Assembly (NCBI GenBank): GCA_023665605.1
Contig: JAMPDP010000001.1
Location: 1,169,237-1,206,728, forward strand
Direction: 5' to 3'
Length of the DNA: 37,492 bases
Origin: Candidatus Amulumruptor caecigallinarius
GTDB lineage: Bacteria; Bacteroidota; Bacteroidia; Bacteroidales; Muribaculaceae
Position numbers and translations under genes: made by a program. This document shows, piece by piece, positions 17,401 to 25,067 of this stretch (the first letter of the stretch is position 1; each line of letters begins with the position of its first letter). Under the pieces are notes generated by a model. That model saw only the letters and a list, made by a program, of their open reading frames with translations, was not told the origin of the DNA and made no database searches.

Positions 17401-17815
17401 AGAATGTGTCGCTCCAGGCGTAGGCCAAAGCTCCGCAGAGACCCGCGCTCATTATCACTATCATCTTGGTGAGTGAAACCTCCTCGCCATCTTTCACCAG
17501 CAGCTTGCGCGTCAGGCAGGTGATGGTCCAGAAAAGGAGCAATATGGTGCCGGCACTGAATATCGCCGATGAAGCGTTCACCATCAAGGGCACCAGCGAT
17601 ATGTCGCCGCCGGCGAAGTTTACGGCCACACGAGCCATCATAATCCATATGGGGTTGCCCGGGGGATGCCCCACTTCGAGCTTGAATGCCTGGGAGATAT
17701 ACTCCGGGCAGTCCCAGAAACTCGCGGTGGGCTCCAGAGTGAGCAAGTAGGTGACGGCGGCGATGACGAAGCACAGCCATCCGAGGGAGTTGTTGATGAG
17801 GTTATATTGCTTCAT
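14402..17815 (-). CDS. DUF2723 (glycosyltransferase 117-type) multipass membrane protein
   Basis: A 1137-residue inner-membrane protein. The N-terminus has the DUF2723 signature: [18 protein letters not shown], then [14 protein letters not shown]. About twelve hydrophobic segments follow through residue 700 or so, resembling the GT-C fold of O-mannosyltransferases (PMT), with a conserved acidic residue in the first loop. The last 400 residues are soluble and helical, including [20 protein letters not shown], found throughout this family. It probably transfers a sugar from a lipid donor to a protein or glycan on the periplasmic face; this is inferred from the family. I start at ATG 17815. An upstream TTG (17842) lies inside the -7 box at 17840-17847. 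The deacetylase gene follows by 85 bp. Confidence 0.9.
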   Translation of the reverse strand: [1137 protein letters not shown]

Positions 17816-17839
17816 GTGATGAACGGTCACATTAGGCTG

Positions 17840-17847
17840 CAAAGTTA
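17840..17847 (-). promoter_or_regulatory. -7 promoter box for the DUF2723 gene
   Basis: TAACTTTG on the minus strand matches TAnnTTTG. No TTTG/TTTC lies 20 bp upstream. The ATG at 17815 is about 25 bp downstream, giving a very short leader, and the box contains the apparent TTG start at 17842. Confidence 0.55.
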
Positions 17848-17920
17848 AGCACTTTTCGGCAATCTCGGCGCATCTGCTCCGCGCTTGGACTTAAAATTCA
17901 TTTCAACTGCCCACGAGAGT

Positions 17921-18138
17921 ATTGCAGAACCTGCTGTTGGCGGAGGCTATGTCGTAAATCGGCGTCCTGCGGACGCCTTCTTCAGATGGATGCCTTAACC
18001 CCGGATGCCTACGCTGCGCTACGGCTTCCGGGGCTAAGGGTAAATCAGCGTCCTGCGGACGCTCTTCTGACGGTTATGTAACACCCTCCAAAACTTTTGA
18101 TACACTTCCCTCCTTCGTCGGTTTTTGCAACACCCTCG
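17921..18138 (-). repeat. interspersed hairpin element, copy C (full form)
   Basis: Same modules as copy B: hairpin GGCGTCC-TGC-GGACGCC (17961-17977), central hairpin CCCCGGA (17999-18005) with TCCGGGG (18027-18033), hairpin AGCGTCC-TGC-GGACGCT (18047-18063), then a tail with AACACCCTCC, ACTTTTGATACACTTCCC and GTTTTTGCAACACCCTC. The right end is 59 bp past the stop of the minus-strand regulator gene. Confidence 0.85.
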
Positions 18139-18196
18139 TTCATTGGGGCGCCGGCGCAATGAAGGGGAATTTTGATGCGGTTGGGCCGGTCAAGGT

Positions 18197-19753
18197 TCAG
18201 ATGTCGGCGAGGAGGTCACGGAGGTGACGGCCGGGGCTGAGGGAGAGCTTGGCACGGAGGCGCTGGCGGTTCTTCTTGGCCGAGTCGGGGGCGATGGAGA
18301 GGATGCGAGCTATCTGTTTGGTGTCGAGGTTGATGTAACAGAGGCAGGCCATGCGCACGTCACCCGGAGTGAGCGTGGGCCAGCGCTTCTTGAGGCGTGC
18401 CGTCCAGTCGGGCTCCACCTCGGCAAACGCTCGCTCTACGTCGGTCCAGTTGCTTTGACCAGAAATCCGCGAGCGGATGGCTCCCACGGTGTCAATCTGC
18501 CGTCGCTCAGTGCGTCGATGGCGCGCAAGCCACAATGCAGCTCCGCCGCCAAGGGCCACAATTGCAGCAATGACGCTGATGAGGACGTTGCGCTGAGTGC
18601 GATGGCGCCTCATCTCAGCCTGATATTCAGCATCGCGAAGGTCAAGCTCATGGCGTACAAGGTCGTTTTCCATCATGCGCGAGCTGCTGCGGGCGTAACG
18701 GATGTCGTGAAAATGATCCACTTTCTCCTGATACATACGGGCTGAGTCTTCCTGCCCGATTGCCTTGTAGAGATCAGCTAAAATTGTGAACACCTCCTCA
18801 GCAGCTATGCAGTCATCGTCTATTCGCGACAGGCACAGCCGGCGGTAATAATCCATTGAGTCGCGGCCGGCCGGTCCCCGGCGCATATGGTAATCGGCAA
18901 GGTATGCCTCGTAGATGGCTTTCACCGGCTGATACGTTTTGTTATCAGGGAAGACCTCATGTCCGCGTTGGAGGTGCCTTACATTGTTGTCATACTGATA
19001 GGCGATGATCAACAGACTTGGGAGGCTTTGGATGTTAGCCATCGTGAAGGAGTCGCGCATCATGCTGTCAACCATGGCGGGCGCCTGTGTGGGACGGCTG
19101 CCGTTGATGAGTGTGAGCTTGTTGTAGGCAGCTATGGTTGCAAGGAGGTGCTTGCCGGTGTGTTTGGCTGTGCGGATGGCTTCGTCGTAATAGCGGATAG
19201 CGTTGATGGTGTCGCCTATTGCATCGCGGTCTATTGCTATTTTATTGCACGTGCTTGCATACTTCGCCGAGTCACCGGCTGCCAGGAAGGCATCGGCGGA
19301 GTGCAGATTGATGAGGGAGCGGATTGCCCTGGGGTAATATAGAGAGGCCATCGAGTGAAAGCGGGCTGCATCATAAGGGTATGCCACAGAGTCTATGAGA
19401 GTCAAGGCTTCGCCAATCATGTCGAGCCCTTCCTGTGTCATCTGGCCGGAGGCCAGGTCCGAGCCTTGATAATACATGGCGCGTGCGCGGATATGATCAG
19501 AGCCAACACTGTCCGCAATCGAGAAGAGGCGGTTGATCAGGATTGAGTCGTCAGCAGCATCATTGATGGCCGCATCCTCCATCCGAGCATCGAGAATGGC
19601 CATGATGCTGTCTGCTTCCGGTTCGACGGGTGCCCAATATCGGAGTGGGGAGCCGGTGTGATGCTGAGGGCGGTCACATCCGGCGATGCCTGCGGCCAGT
19701 GCGGCGATAAGAACCAGAGAAAGGAGAGTTGGGGCGGCTTTGAGAGTTTTCAT
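18197..19753 (-). CDS. membrane-spanning regulator: lipoprotein signal, TPR domain, TM helix, LuxR-type HTH
   Basis: A 518-residue protein. The N-terminus is a lipoprotein-type signal (IAALAAGIAGC, with Asp directly after the Cys). Residues of about 60-385 are helical and TPR-like, with NAIRYYDEAIRTAKHTGK as a clear repeat. One membrane helix lies at about 389-410 (NVLISVIAAIVALGGGAALW), followed by a basic Arg-rich stop-transfer segment. The C-terminal 108 residues carry a LuxR/GerE-like HTH at about 460-503 (LTPGDVRMACLCYINLDTKQ, then RQRLRAKLSL). The sensor would be periplasmic and the DNA-binding part cytosolic. It is divergent from the pilus operon, which it probably controls. Related TPR-TM-HTH proteins occur beside Bacteroidota pilus and outer-membrane loci. 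The ligand is unknown. Confidence 0.85.
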   Translation of the reverse strand: MKTLKAAPTLLSLVLIAALAAGIAGCDRPQHHTGSPLRYWAPVEPEADSIMAILDARMEDAAINDAADDSILINRLFSIADSVGSDHIRARAMYYQGSDLASGQMTQEGLDMIGEALTLIDSVAYPYDAARFHSMASLYYPRAIRSLINLHSADAFLAAGDSAKYASTCNKIAIDRDAIGDTINAIRYYDEAIRTAKHTGKHLLATIAAYNKLTLINGSRPTQAPAMVDSMMRDSFTMANIQSLPSLLIIAYQYDNNVRHLQRGHEVFPDNKTYQPVKAIYEAYLADYHMRRGPAGRDSMDYYRRLCLSRIDDDCIAAEEVFTILADLYKAIGQEDSARMYQEKVDHFHDIRYARSSSRMMENDLVRHELDLRDAEYQAEMRRHRTQRNVLISVIAAIVALGGGAALWLARHRRTERRQIDTVGAIRSRISGQSNWTDVERAFAEVEPDWTARLKKRWPTLTPGDVRMACLCYINLDTKQIARILSIAPDSAKKNRQRLRAKLSLSPGRHLRDLLADI

Positions 19754-19757
19754 GCGG

Positions 19758-19765
19758 CAAAAGTA
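19758..19765 (-). promoter_or_regulatory. -7 promoter box for the regulator gene, leaderless type
   Basis: TACTTTTG on the minus strand matches TAnnTTTG. The start codon at 19753 begins five bases after the final G, so the message is probably leaderless. No -33 TTTG is seen at the expected 20-bp distance. Confidence 0.6.
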
Positions 19766-19780
19766 GCAATATTTCGCGGA

Positions 19781-19821
19781 GGGGGACAGCCTGCCTCGCG
19801 CTTGTCCCCCTTTTGTCCCCC
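19781..19821. promoter_or_regulatory. candidate operator: three copies of TGTCCCCC
   Basis: TGTCCCCC occurs at 19803-19810 and 19814-19821 as direct repeats 11 bp apart (one helical turn), and its complement GGGGGACA lies at 19781-19788. They sit 8 to 50 bp upstream of the -33 element of the pilus promoter (19829-19832) and upstream of the regulator promoter, a placement suited to an activator binding beside RNA polymerase. Confidence 0.55.
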
Positions 19822-19828
19822 ACGTTGA

Positions 19829-19860
19829 TTTCCACCGTGTTACTGACGGGGCTAATTTTG
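19829..19860 (+). promoter_or_regulatory. Bacteroidota-type promoter of the pilus operon
   Basis: TTTC (19829-19832), 20 bp, then TAATTTTG (19853-19860). The first gene starts at 19880, 20 bp past the box. Confidence 0.7.
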
Positions 19861-19879
19861 CCGTCAGCTATGTAGACCG

Positions 19880-21118
19880 ATGAAAAACTGCTTACTGCCA
19901 ATCATACTGTCACTCTTGCTCAGCATGGGTTGCTCCGCCACAATGAAGGCGCAGACTGTCACTGCCGAGGCGTACCGCTACGAGCGGCTCAACATCAAGA
20001 CCAACATCCTCTATGACCTCGCCGCCGGGCTCAACCTCGGAGTGGAGACACCGCTGTCATCACGCCTGTCGATTGACCTCTCAGGCGTGTACAACCCCTT
20101 TACATTCTCTGACGGCGTGAAGTGGAAGAACTGGCTTGTGCAGCCGGAGCTGCGCTGGTGGACACGCCGAGCCCTGAACGGTCACTTTCTGGCAGCGCAC
20201 CTCGTGGCGGGCGAGTATAACCTTAATCGCGTCACCTTATTATATAATGCGTTCCCGGAGACGCGCACGCACCGCTTCGAGGGGTGGGGGATAGGTGGCG
20301 GTATAGGCTACGGCTACCGATGGACATTCAACCGCCGGTGGGCCATGGAGGCTGAGATAGCGGCGGGGGTTATCTACTCTAAGTATGACAAATATCGCTG
20401 CGGGCGTTGCGGCGAACGTATTTCCCGAGGCAGCAAGGTCTACGCCGGCCCCACCAAGTTAGCTCTGTCGCTGCTCTACCGCTTCGGCACCAAGGACACA
20501 GAGGAACCGGCGGCACTCATCGCGGGCCCTGCCACGGTCCGTGACACTGTGCTGCTCCATGACACATTATATATAGAGCGCATAGTGGAGAAGCCAGCGG
20601 AACGCCCTGCGGATGCCTCGCTGCGGCTCCGCAAAGCGTCGATGTCTCTGCGCGTGACATTCCCGCATGACGGCGCTGCCATTGACCCGCTTTTGGGCGA
20701 CAATGCCGTGCAAATCGACTCTCTCTCTCGCTTTATTGTCCGCTATGCCGACGACCCTTCGCTTCGCGTCAACCGCATAGAGATCAATGCCTATGCTTCT
20801 CTCGAAGGCTCGGCCGAACACAATCTGCATCTCTCAGAGCAACGCGCCGAGGCCGGTACGGCCCTCATCAAAGATATGCGTCCTGACCTGGCGCCTCTGA
20901 TTGTAAGTCGTGGCATGGGCGAGGACTGGGACTCCCCGGAGTTCCCCGGCAAGGAGCGGCTCCTCGCGGAGCCTGACCTTGACCGTCGCGAGGAAATCCT
21001 CCGCTCCATGGCCGACGGGGCCGTGATGCGCTCACTGGCCGTCACACAGCTCCCGCGCCATCGCCGCCTCGAGGCAGTGATATTTTTCTCGCTGATTGAA
21101 CCGGGCACAAATCACTGA
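19880..21118 (+). CDS. DUF3575 outer-membrane protein with OmpA-like C-terminal domain
   Basis: A 412-residue protein with a signal peptide that contains a Cys (LLSMGCSATMKAQ); cleavage by signal peptidase I after AQ is as likely as lipidation. Residues of about 35-205 match DUF3575 (YERLNIKTNILYDLAAGLNL, VETPLSSRLSIDLSG, WLVQPELRWWTR, GWGIGGGIGYGYRW), a predicted small outer-membrane beta-barrel. Residues of about 245-405 carry an OmpA-like fold (RIEINAYASLEGSAEHNLHL followed by SEQRAEA), which usually binds peptidoglycan. DUF3575 genes commonly open type V pilus operons in Bacteroidales. The operon position and the promoter at 19829-19860 support a role in pilus assembly or anchoring to the wall. 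No DUF3868 gene, often found beside it, is present here. Confidence 0.85.
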   Translation: MKNCLLPIILSLLLSMGCSATMKAQTVTAEAYRYERLNIKTNILYDLAAGLNLGVETPLSSRLSIDLSGVYNPFTFSDGVKWKNWLVQPELRWWTRRALNGHFLAAHLVAGEYNLNRVTLLYNAFPETRTHRFEGWGIGGGIGYGYRWTFNRRWAMEAEIAAGVIYSKYDKYRCGRCGERISRGSKVYAGPTKLALSLLYRFGTKDTEEPAALIAGPATVRDTVLLHDTLYIERIVEKPAERPADASLRLRKASMSLRVTFPHDGAAIDPLLGDNAVQIDSLSRFIVRYADDPSLRVNRIEINAYASLEGSAEHNLHLSEQRAEAGTALIKDMRPDLAPLIVSRGMGEDWDSPEFPGKERLLAEPDLDRREEILRSMADGAVMRSLAVTQLPRHRRLEAVIFFSLIEPGTNH

Positions 21119-21208
21119 CGCACCGCTCGACGTAGCTTGCTTTAATACTCATCAATCTTTCAACCAATCCATTAACTAATACCCATCACTCTCTAACATC
21201 ACATTTTT

Positions 21209-22516
21209 ATGCGATTCAGAAATTTTCTGTCGGCCTCAGCGGCCGGCGTTATGGTGGTAATGACGGCTTGCTCAAGCGAGGAGCCTGCTCAGACCACACC
21301 CACTGCCATTGCGGGCGAAAAGACTTTCGCCTCATTCAGCATCTCTATGGCCAACGTGCAGTCACGCGCTCAGGCCGATGACAATGCTGACCCCGTGGAG
21401 CAGACCATCGATGCCATCACCCTCTACATCTTCAGCGGCGGTGTGCTCGAGCAGAGCTTCACGCCCACCATCAGCGATGCAAAGACCGAAGCCGTGGAGG
21501 TTACTACCGGCGAGAAGGTAATCTTTGCCGTAGCCAACGGTGCTACCATGAGTGTCACTCCCGAGTCGACCACTCTGGCAGAGTTCCGCAGCCGCCTGCG
21601 CAGTGCCTCTGTGTCAACCATCGCCACTGAGGGCAACTTCGACATGACCGGCTCTGCGACCGCCATTATCACCAAGTGCACAAAGGCTGAGGCTGAGGCT
21701 GCTCCTATCTCCCTGGGCGTGAGCCGTTCGGCTGCCAAAGTGCAGGTGAAGTATGACCCAGAGGCCGTCAATGTCCGTGCCACACTCCGTGCCACCTTCG
21801 CTGACGGGCACTTCACCATCGCCCAGTCCACCAAGCAGATGCGCATGGTGCTTGACAAGAACACGCCCATTGAGCTCGGTACTCCCGTGGGCGGCATCTA
21901 CGCCAACTATGAGCAGCCGGCAGCCAATCCCGTGTGGAAGGCCACCCTCACCGAGGGCTTCTCGGCTGCTTTCAACCGCTCGCTCTACACCGGCGAGAGC
22001 TACAATGCCGAGCCTGTCACCGGCAACACCACTTACGCCATGGTGCGCCTGAAGGTCACTCCCACCCAGGTCTACAACTCCGAGCCTTTGGCATCTGACG
22101 GCACTTTCTACGTGCTCGCCCGCCACGATGAGGTGCATGGCAGCTACGTCTTTGCCTCCGACAATGACTACAACCTGCTCTACTTCGCCACCGAAAAGGA
22201 CGCTACCGCCTACAAGGCTGAGGCAAACCTCAACGAGGCCTATGAGATCATGCGCTACGCCGAGGGCCTGGCTTACTACCGTGTGAACCTCCAGAGCGAG
22301 ACTGCCGAGGGCACTGCTCTGGCAGACAAGTACTGCGTGCTCCGCAATCACTTCTACCGCGTGAATGTCACAGACGTGAAAGCCCTCGGCGCTCCCACCG
22401 AAGCCGGCACTGTGCCCACCAATCCTGACGAGCCTCTCGAAGCTGATGCGTGGCTGGCTGCCGAGATTTCAGTAGACCCCTGGCTGACTGTCGATTACAA
22501 TACTTCGCTACAATAA
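21209..22516 (+). CDS. Mfa1/FimA-type major fimbrillin, type V pilus
   Basis: A 435-residue pilin precursor. The lipoprotein signal ends at MTAC (Cys21), followed by Ser-Ser-Glu-Glu. The first strand (TFASFSISM) is followed by QSR-AQ at residues 51-55. In type V pilins an Arg-specific protease cuts at this place and removes the first strand so that a neighbouring subunit can donate its C-terminal strand. The body holds ITLYIFSGGVLEQ and the family element RNHFYRVNV; the final SVDPWLTVDYNTSLQ would be the donor strand. It is predicted to be the main shaft subunit because the terminator that follows should leave it the most highly expressed gene. Name symbols vary between species, so I give none. 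Confidence 0.88.
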   Translation: MRFRNFLSASAAGVMVVMTACSSEEPAQTTPTAIAGEKTFASFSISMANVQSRAQADDNADPVEQTIDAITLYIFSGGVLEQSFTPTISDAKTEAVEVTTGEKVIFAVANGATMSVTPESTTLAEFRSRLRSASVSTIATEGNFDMTGSATAIITKCTKAEAEAAPISLGVSRSAAKVQVKYDPEAVNVRATLRATFADGHFTIAQSTKQMRMVLDKNTPIELGTPVGGIYANYEQPAANPVWKATLTEGFSAAFNRSLYTGESYNAEPVTGNTTYAMVRLKVTPTQVYNSEPLASDGTFYVLARHDEVHGSYVFASDNDYNLLYFATEKDATAYKAEANLNEAYEIMRYAEGLAYYRVNLQSETAEGTALADKYCVLRNHFYRVNVTDVKALGAPTEAGTVPTNPDEPLEADAWLAAEISVDPWLTVDYNTSLQ

Positions 22517-22547
22517 TCTGTGTAGGAACAGGATTATCGATTGATGT

Positions 22548-22592
22548 TCCGGGAGGCGGTGTCACCTCCACGACTGCCGTCTCCCGGATTTT
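22548..22592 (+). terminator. hairpin terminator inside the pilus operon
   Basis: TCCGGGAGGCGG (22548-22559) pairs with GCCGTCTCCCGGA (22576-22588) allowing G-T wobbles, and TTTT follows (22589-22592). It is 31 bp past the fimbrillin stop and 33 bp before the most likely anchor start, so readthrough must supply the downstream genes unless they have their own promoter, and none is obvious. Confidence 0.78.
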
Positions 22593-22624
22593 ACCGAATA
22601 TTATCACCTCTGTTGACTCCTCTC

Positions 22625-23536
22625 GTGCTCATTAGACTACGCACCGGCCTGGCCGCCGTAATGGCTGCGGTTCTCGTGCTGCCTGCCCTGTGCAGCTGCA
22701 TCCGTGATGACCGCGGCGACTGCGAGTTCCCCCTGCGGCTCCATTTCACTTATCTCTATAACCGCGAGGCCACAGACCTGCTCCGTGCTGAGGTCTCCTC
22801 GCTCCACCTTGCTCTCTATCACACTGACGGTGGACGACTCGCGGCACAGACTTCGCTGGCCGTTGCCGACCTTGACGCTGACAACAACCTCGAATGGCTC
22901 GTGCCCGAAGGCCGATACACTCTCGTGGCGTGGGGCGGCCTGGGCAATCATTACGTGGTGTCCTCTCCCCACTCTCTGAGCTCCACTCAGGTAAGCCATG
23001 CCGATGGTGCTGTGGTGAGCCGTCACGATGAGCATTTGTGGCATCGTGCCATCACTGACGTTACCGTCACCGGCAACCTCACTTCGACTCTTGAGGTGGA
23101 TCTCCACAAACTCTCCAACGATTTGACCGTCAGCGTCGTCATTGATGACTCCGGCCTCTCCTCTGATGCCGCCGTCACTGCCGCCAACGCAACCTACACA
23201 TCGCTCGGCACCATCCACCCGGATGCCCCGACCACAACTTATCGTCCCCGTTCCGAGTCGGGGACTCACCATTTCACTCTCGGAACCCTCGCTCCTGACG
23301 ATGACTCCATACTGAGGCTCACGCTCGCTCCGGCATCACGTTCCGCTGATGATGCAGTCTCTGAAATTTTTAACGGTTCGCTCTCGGCGCTCCTTGCCGC
23401 TGATCCTGATGTAGATCTTGATCTTGACGATGACTTCCGGCTGGAGTTCCGCGTCAACACCACCGGCAGCAATGCAGCCGTGAGTGCCTACGTCAACGGG
23501 TGGCATATCGTTGACTATGACGTGACCCTGCGGTAG
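22625..23536 (+). CDS. Mfa2/FimB family fimbrial anchor lipoprotein
   Basis: A 303-residue protein. The lipoprotein signal LAAVMAAVLVLPALCSC is followed by Ile-Arg-Asp-Asp-Arg-Gly-Asp, an acidic export signal. Mfa2/FimB proteins cap the pilus base and hold it to the outer membrane. LRLHFTYLYNREATDLL and VSSLHLALYHTDG match the first domain of that family. I favour GTG 22625 as start; the open frame extends back to 22541, but that part encodes the terminator and has no signal-peptide character. A TTG at 22613 is an alternative. It lacks the Ser-Arg-(Ala/Gly) site after the first strand seen in the three other pilins, fitting an anchor that stays lipidated. The next gene starts 25 bp after the stop. 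Confidence 0.82.
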   Translation: MLIRLRTGLAAVMAAVLVLPALCSCIRDDRGDCEFPLRLHFTYLYNREATDLLRAEVSSLHLALYHTDGGRLAAQTSLAVADLDADNNLEWLVPEGRYTLVAWGGLGNHYVVSSPHSLSSTQVSHADGAVVSRHDEHLWHRAITDVTVTGNLTSTLEVDLHKLSNDLTVSVVIDDSGLSSDAAVTAANATYTSLGTIHPDAPTTTYRPRSESGTHHFTLGTLAPDDDSILRLTLAPASRSADDAVSEIFNGSLSALLAADPDVDLDLDDDFRLEFRVNTTGSNAAVSAYVNGWHIVDYDVTLR

Positions 23537-23561
23537 CTCCGACCTAACTGCCTGACAGACC

Positions 23562-25067
23562 ATGAGAATAACTCACCACATAACCTTGGCATCACTCCTC
23601 GCCCTGAGTCCGCTCGTCTCAGGGTGCAGTGCCGGCGATGCCTCCTCGACAGAGCCTGTGGCCGCTGAGGCATCGGCTCCGGAAGGCTCCATGCAGCTGC
23701 GGCTCATGCTTGACAGTGCCGCTCCGGGCTCCCGCGCCGCCGATGCGCCGCAGGATGCCTCTGACATGACCATTGCAGACGTGATGCTGCTCCTTTTCAC
23801 CTCTGATGTCTCCGGAGAGCCTGAGAATCTGTATGCTGTTCTCCGGGCCGATAACATCTCGGAGGCTGATGCCGCCGGCAGCCGGACATTTGATGCGCGG
23901 CTGGGCATAAGTGCTTCCACGCCGCGCCATCTGGTTGCCGTGGCTGTTGCCAATGCCTCCCGCTTCTTTGATGCGCTGCATGTCATGGCAACGCAAGCTG
24001 CCGATTACAGTTCAGTCGCCTCCCTGCTCACCGAGGATATGGATGGACGTGCTGCTGCGCCTCAACTCTTCACATTCTATGGCCGCGCCACAACTCTTAT
24101 CGACACCTCGCTCAAAGCGCAGTCGGTCAAGATGTCCATGCTTCGTGACCTGGCGAGGGTGCGTATCACGCTCGCTGATGATGTCTACGCTCGCGGCCAT
24201 CGGCTGGCTTCGCTCCACATATATAATCGCTTTGACCACATCTGCCTTTTTCCGCTGAATTATGCCGGGGGACGTGCCACTCTCCCCGGCGGCGTGGCTG
24301 CCGCCGCTAATGTTGTGCCTGAGCCCGCTATGACTGACTCCCCCTCGCTCACCATCCACGTCTCTGAGCAAGACATCCTCATGGACGGAAGCGGAGACCC
24401 TGAGGATGAGTGGCGCTTCACCCGTCCGGCCCTGATTGCCGGCATCTATTACCGTGGCTCTGAGCTGTCTTACTACCGCATTGACCTCAAAGACACAGCC
24501 GGCAAGCTCTATGACATCCTCCGCAACCATTGCTACAATGTCTGTGTCACGTCAGTGGACGGTCCGGGGCAACCCACTCCCGAAGAGGCTTACTTCAACA
24601 TTACCGCCGGCATCGCCGCTGACATTGTCCCCTGGGTGGATTCGGACTTTGACGCAGCGTTTGACGGCGGCTCATGGGTCGCCCTGGCCCGCGATGTCAC
24701 CCTCGGTCCTGCCGCCGGTGACGTTGCCTCGCTGGCGTTCGCAACCAATGTGCCGGTGGACCAATGGGAACTGGCATGGGGGATGCCCGGAGATGACCCC
24801 GCTGCTCTTACCTACACCTCCGTTTCCCCTCTGAGCGGTGACCTCTTTGAGGTGACGCTTCCGCAGGAGGTCGAAGCCGATGGTCATGCCTCCTTGAACT
24901 TCAGGGCTTTGCAAAACATCCCTTCTGACGCAGACTCGCGTGTGCGCACTCTCTACATCAATGTCACCCCAAGGCTCCGTCTGGCAGTCAACGTCTGTCA
25001 GGCTCAAGCCCCGTCCGATGGCTCGGACGCACCCTGGGGGGCTGACTATATATTCGGTGACCTGTAA
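23562..25067 (+). CDS. fimbrillin-like accessory pilus subunit
   Basis: A 501-residue lipoprotein precursor. The signal ends at VSGC (Cys22). The first strand SMQLRLMLDS is followed by GSR-AA at residues 56-60, matching the predicted processing site of the major fimbrillin. Fimbrillin-like features follow: MLLLFTSDVSGEPENLYAVL, HLVAVAVANASRF, YYRGSELSYYRIDL and RNHCYNVCVTSV. After residue 350 or so an extra domain (LAFATNVPVDQWELAW, TLYINVTPRLRLAVNVCQAQ) extends beyond a standard fimbrillin and resembles the BACON-like beta-sandwiches found in pilus tips. It is probably a minor subunit near the tip. The stop codon TAA (25065-25067) is also the left target-site duplication of the MITE that follows. 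Confidence 0.8.
   Translation: MRITHHITLASLLALSPLVSGCSAGDASSTEPVAAEASAPEGSMQLRLMLDSAAPGSRAADAPQDASDMTIADVMLLLFTSDVSGEPENLYAVLRADNISEADAAGSRTFDARLGISASTPRHLVAVAVANASRFFDALHVMATQAADYSSVASLLTEDMDGRAAAPQLFTFYGRATTLIDTSLKAQSVKMSMLRDLARVRITLADDVYARGHRLASLHIYNRFDHICLFPLNYAGGRATLPGGVAAAANVVPEPAMTDSPSLTIHVSEQDILMDGSGDPEDEWRFTRPALIAGIYYRGSELSYYRIDLKDTAGKLYDILRNHCYNVCVTSVDGPGQPTPEEAYFNITAGIAADIVPWVDSDFDAAFDGGSWVALARDVTLGPAAGDVASLAFATNVPVDQWELAWGMPGDDPAALTYTSVSPLSGDLFEVTLPQEVEADGHASLNFRALQNIPSDADSRVRTLYINVTPRLRLAVNVCQAQAPSDGSDAPWGADYIFGDL

Noticed and set aside
22541-22624. Long N-terminal extension of the Mfa2-like anchor
   Set aside because: It runs through a terminator hairpin and encodes a Pro/Arg-rich stretch in front of a complete lipoprotein signal.
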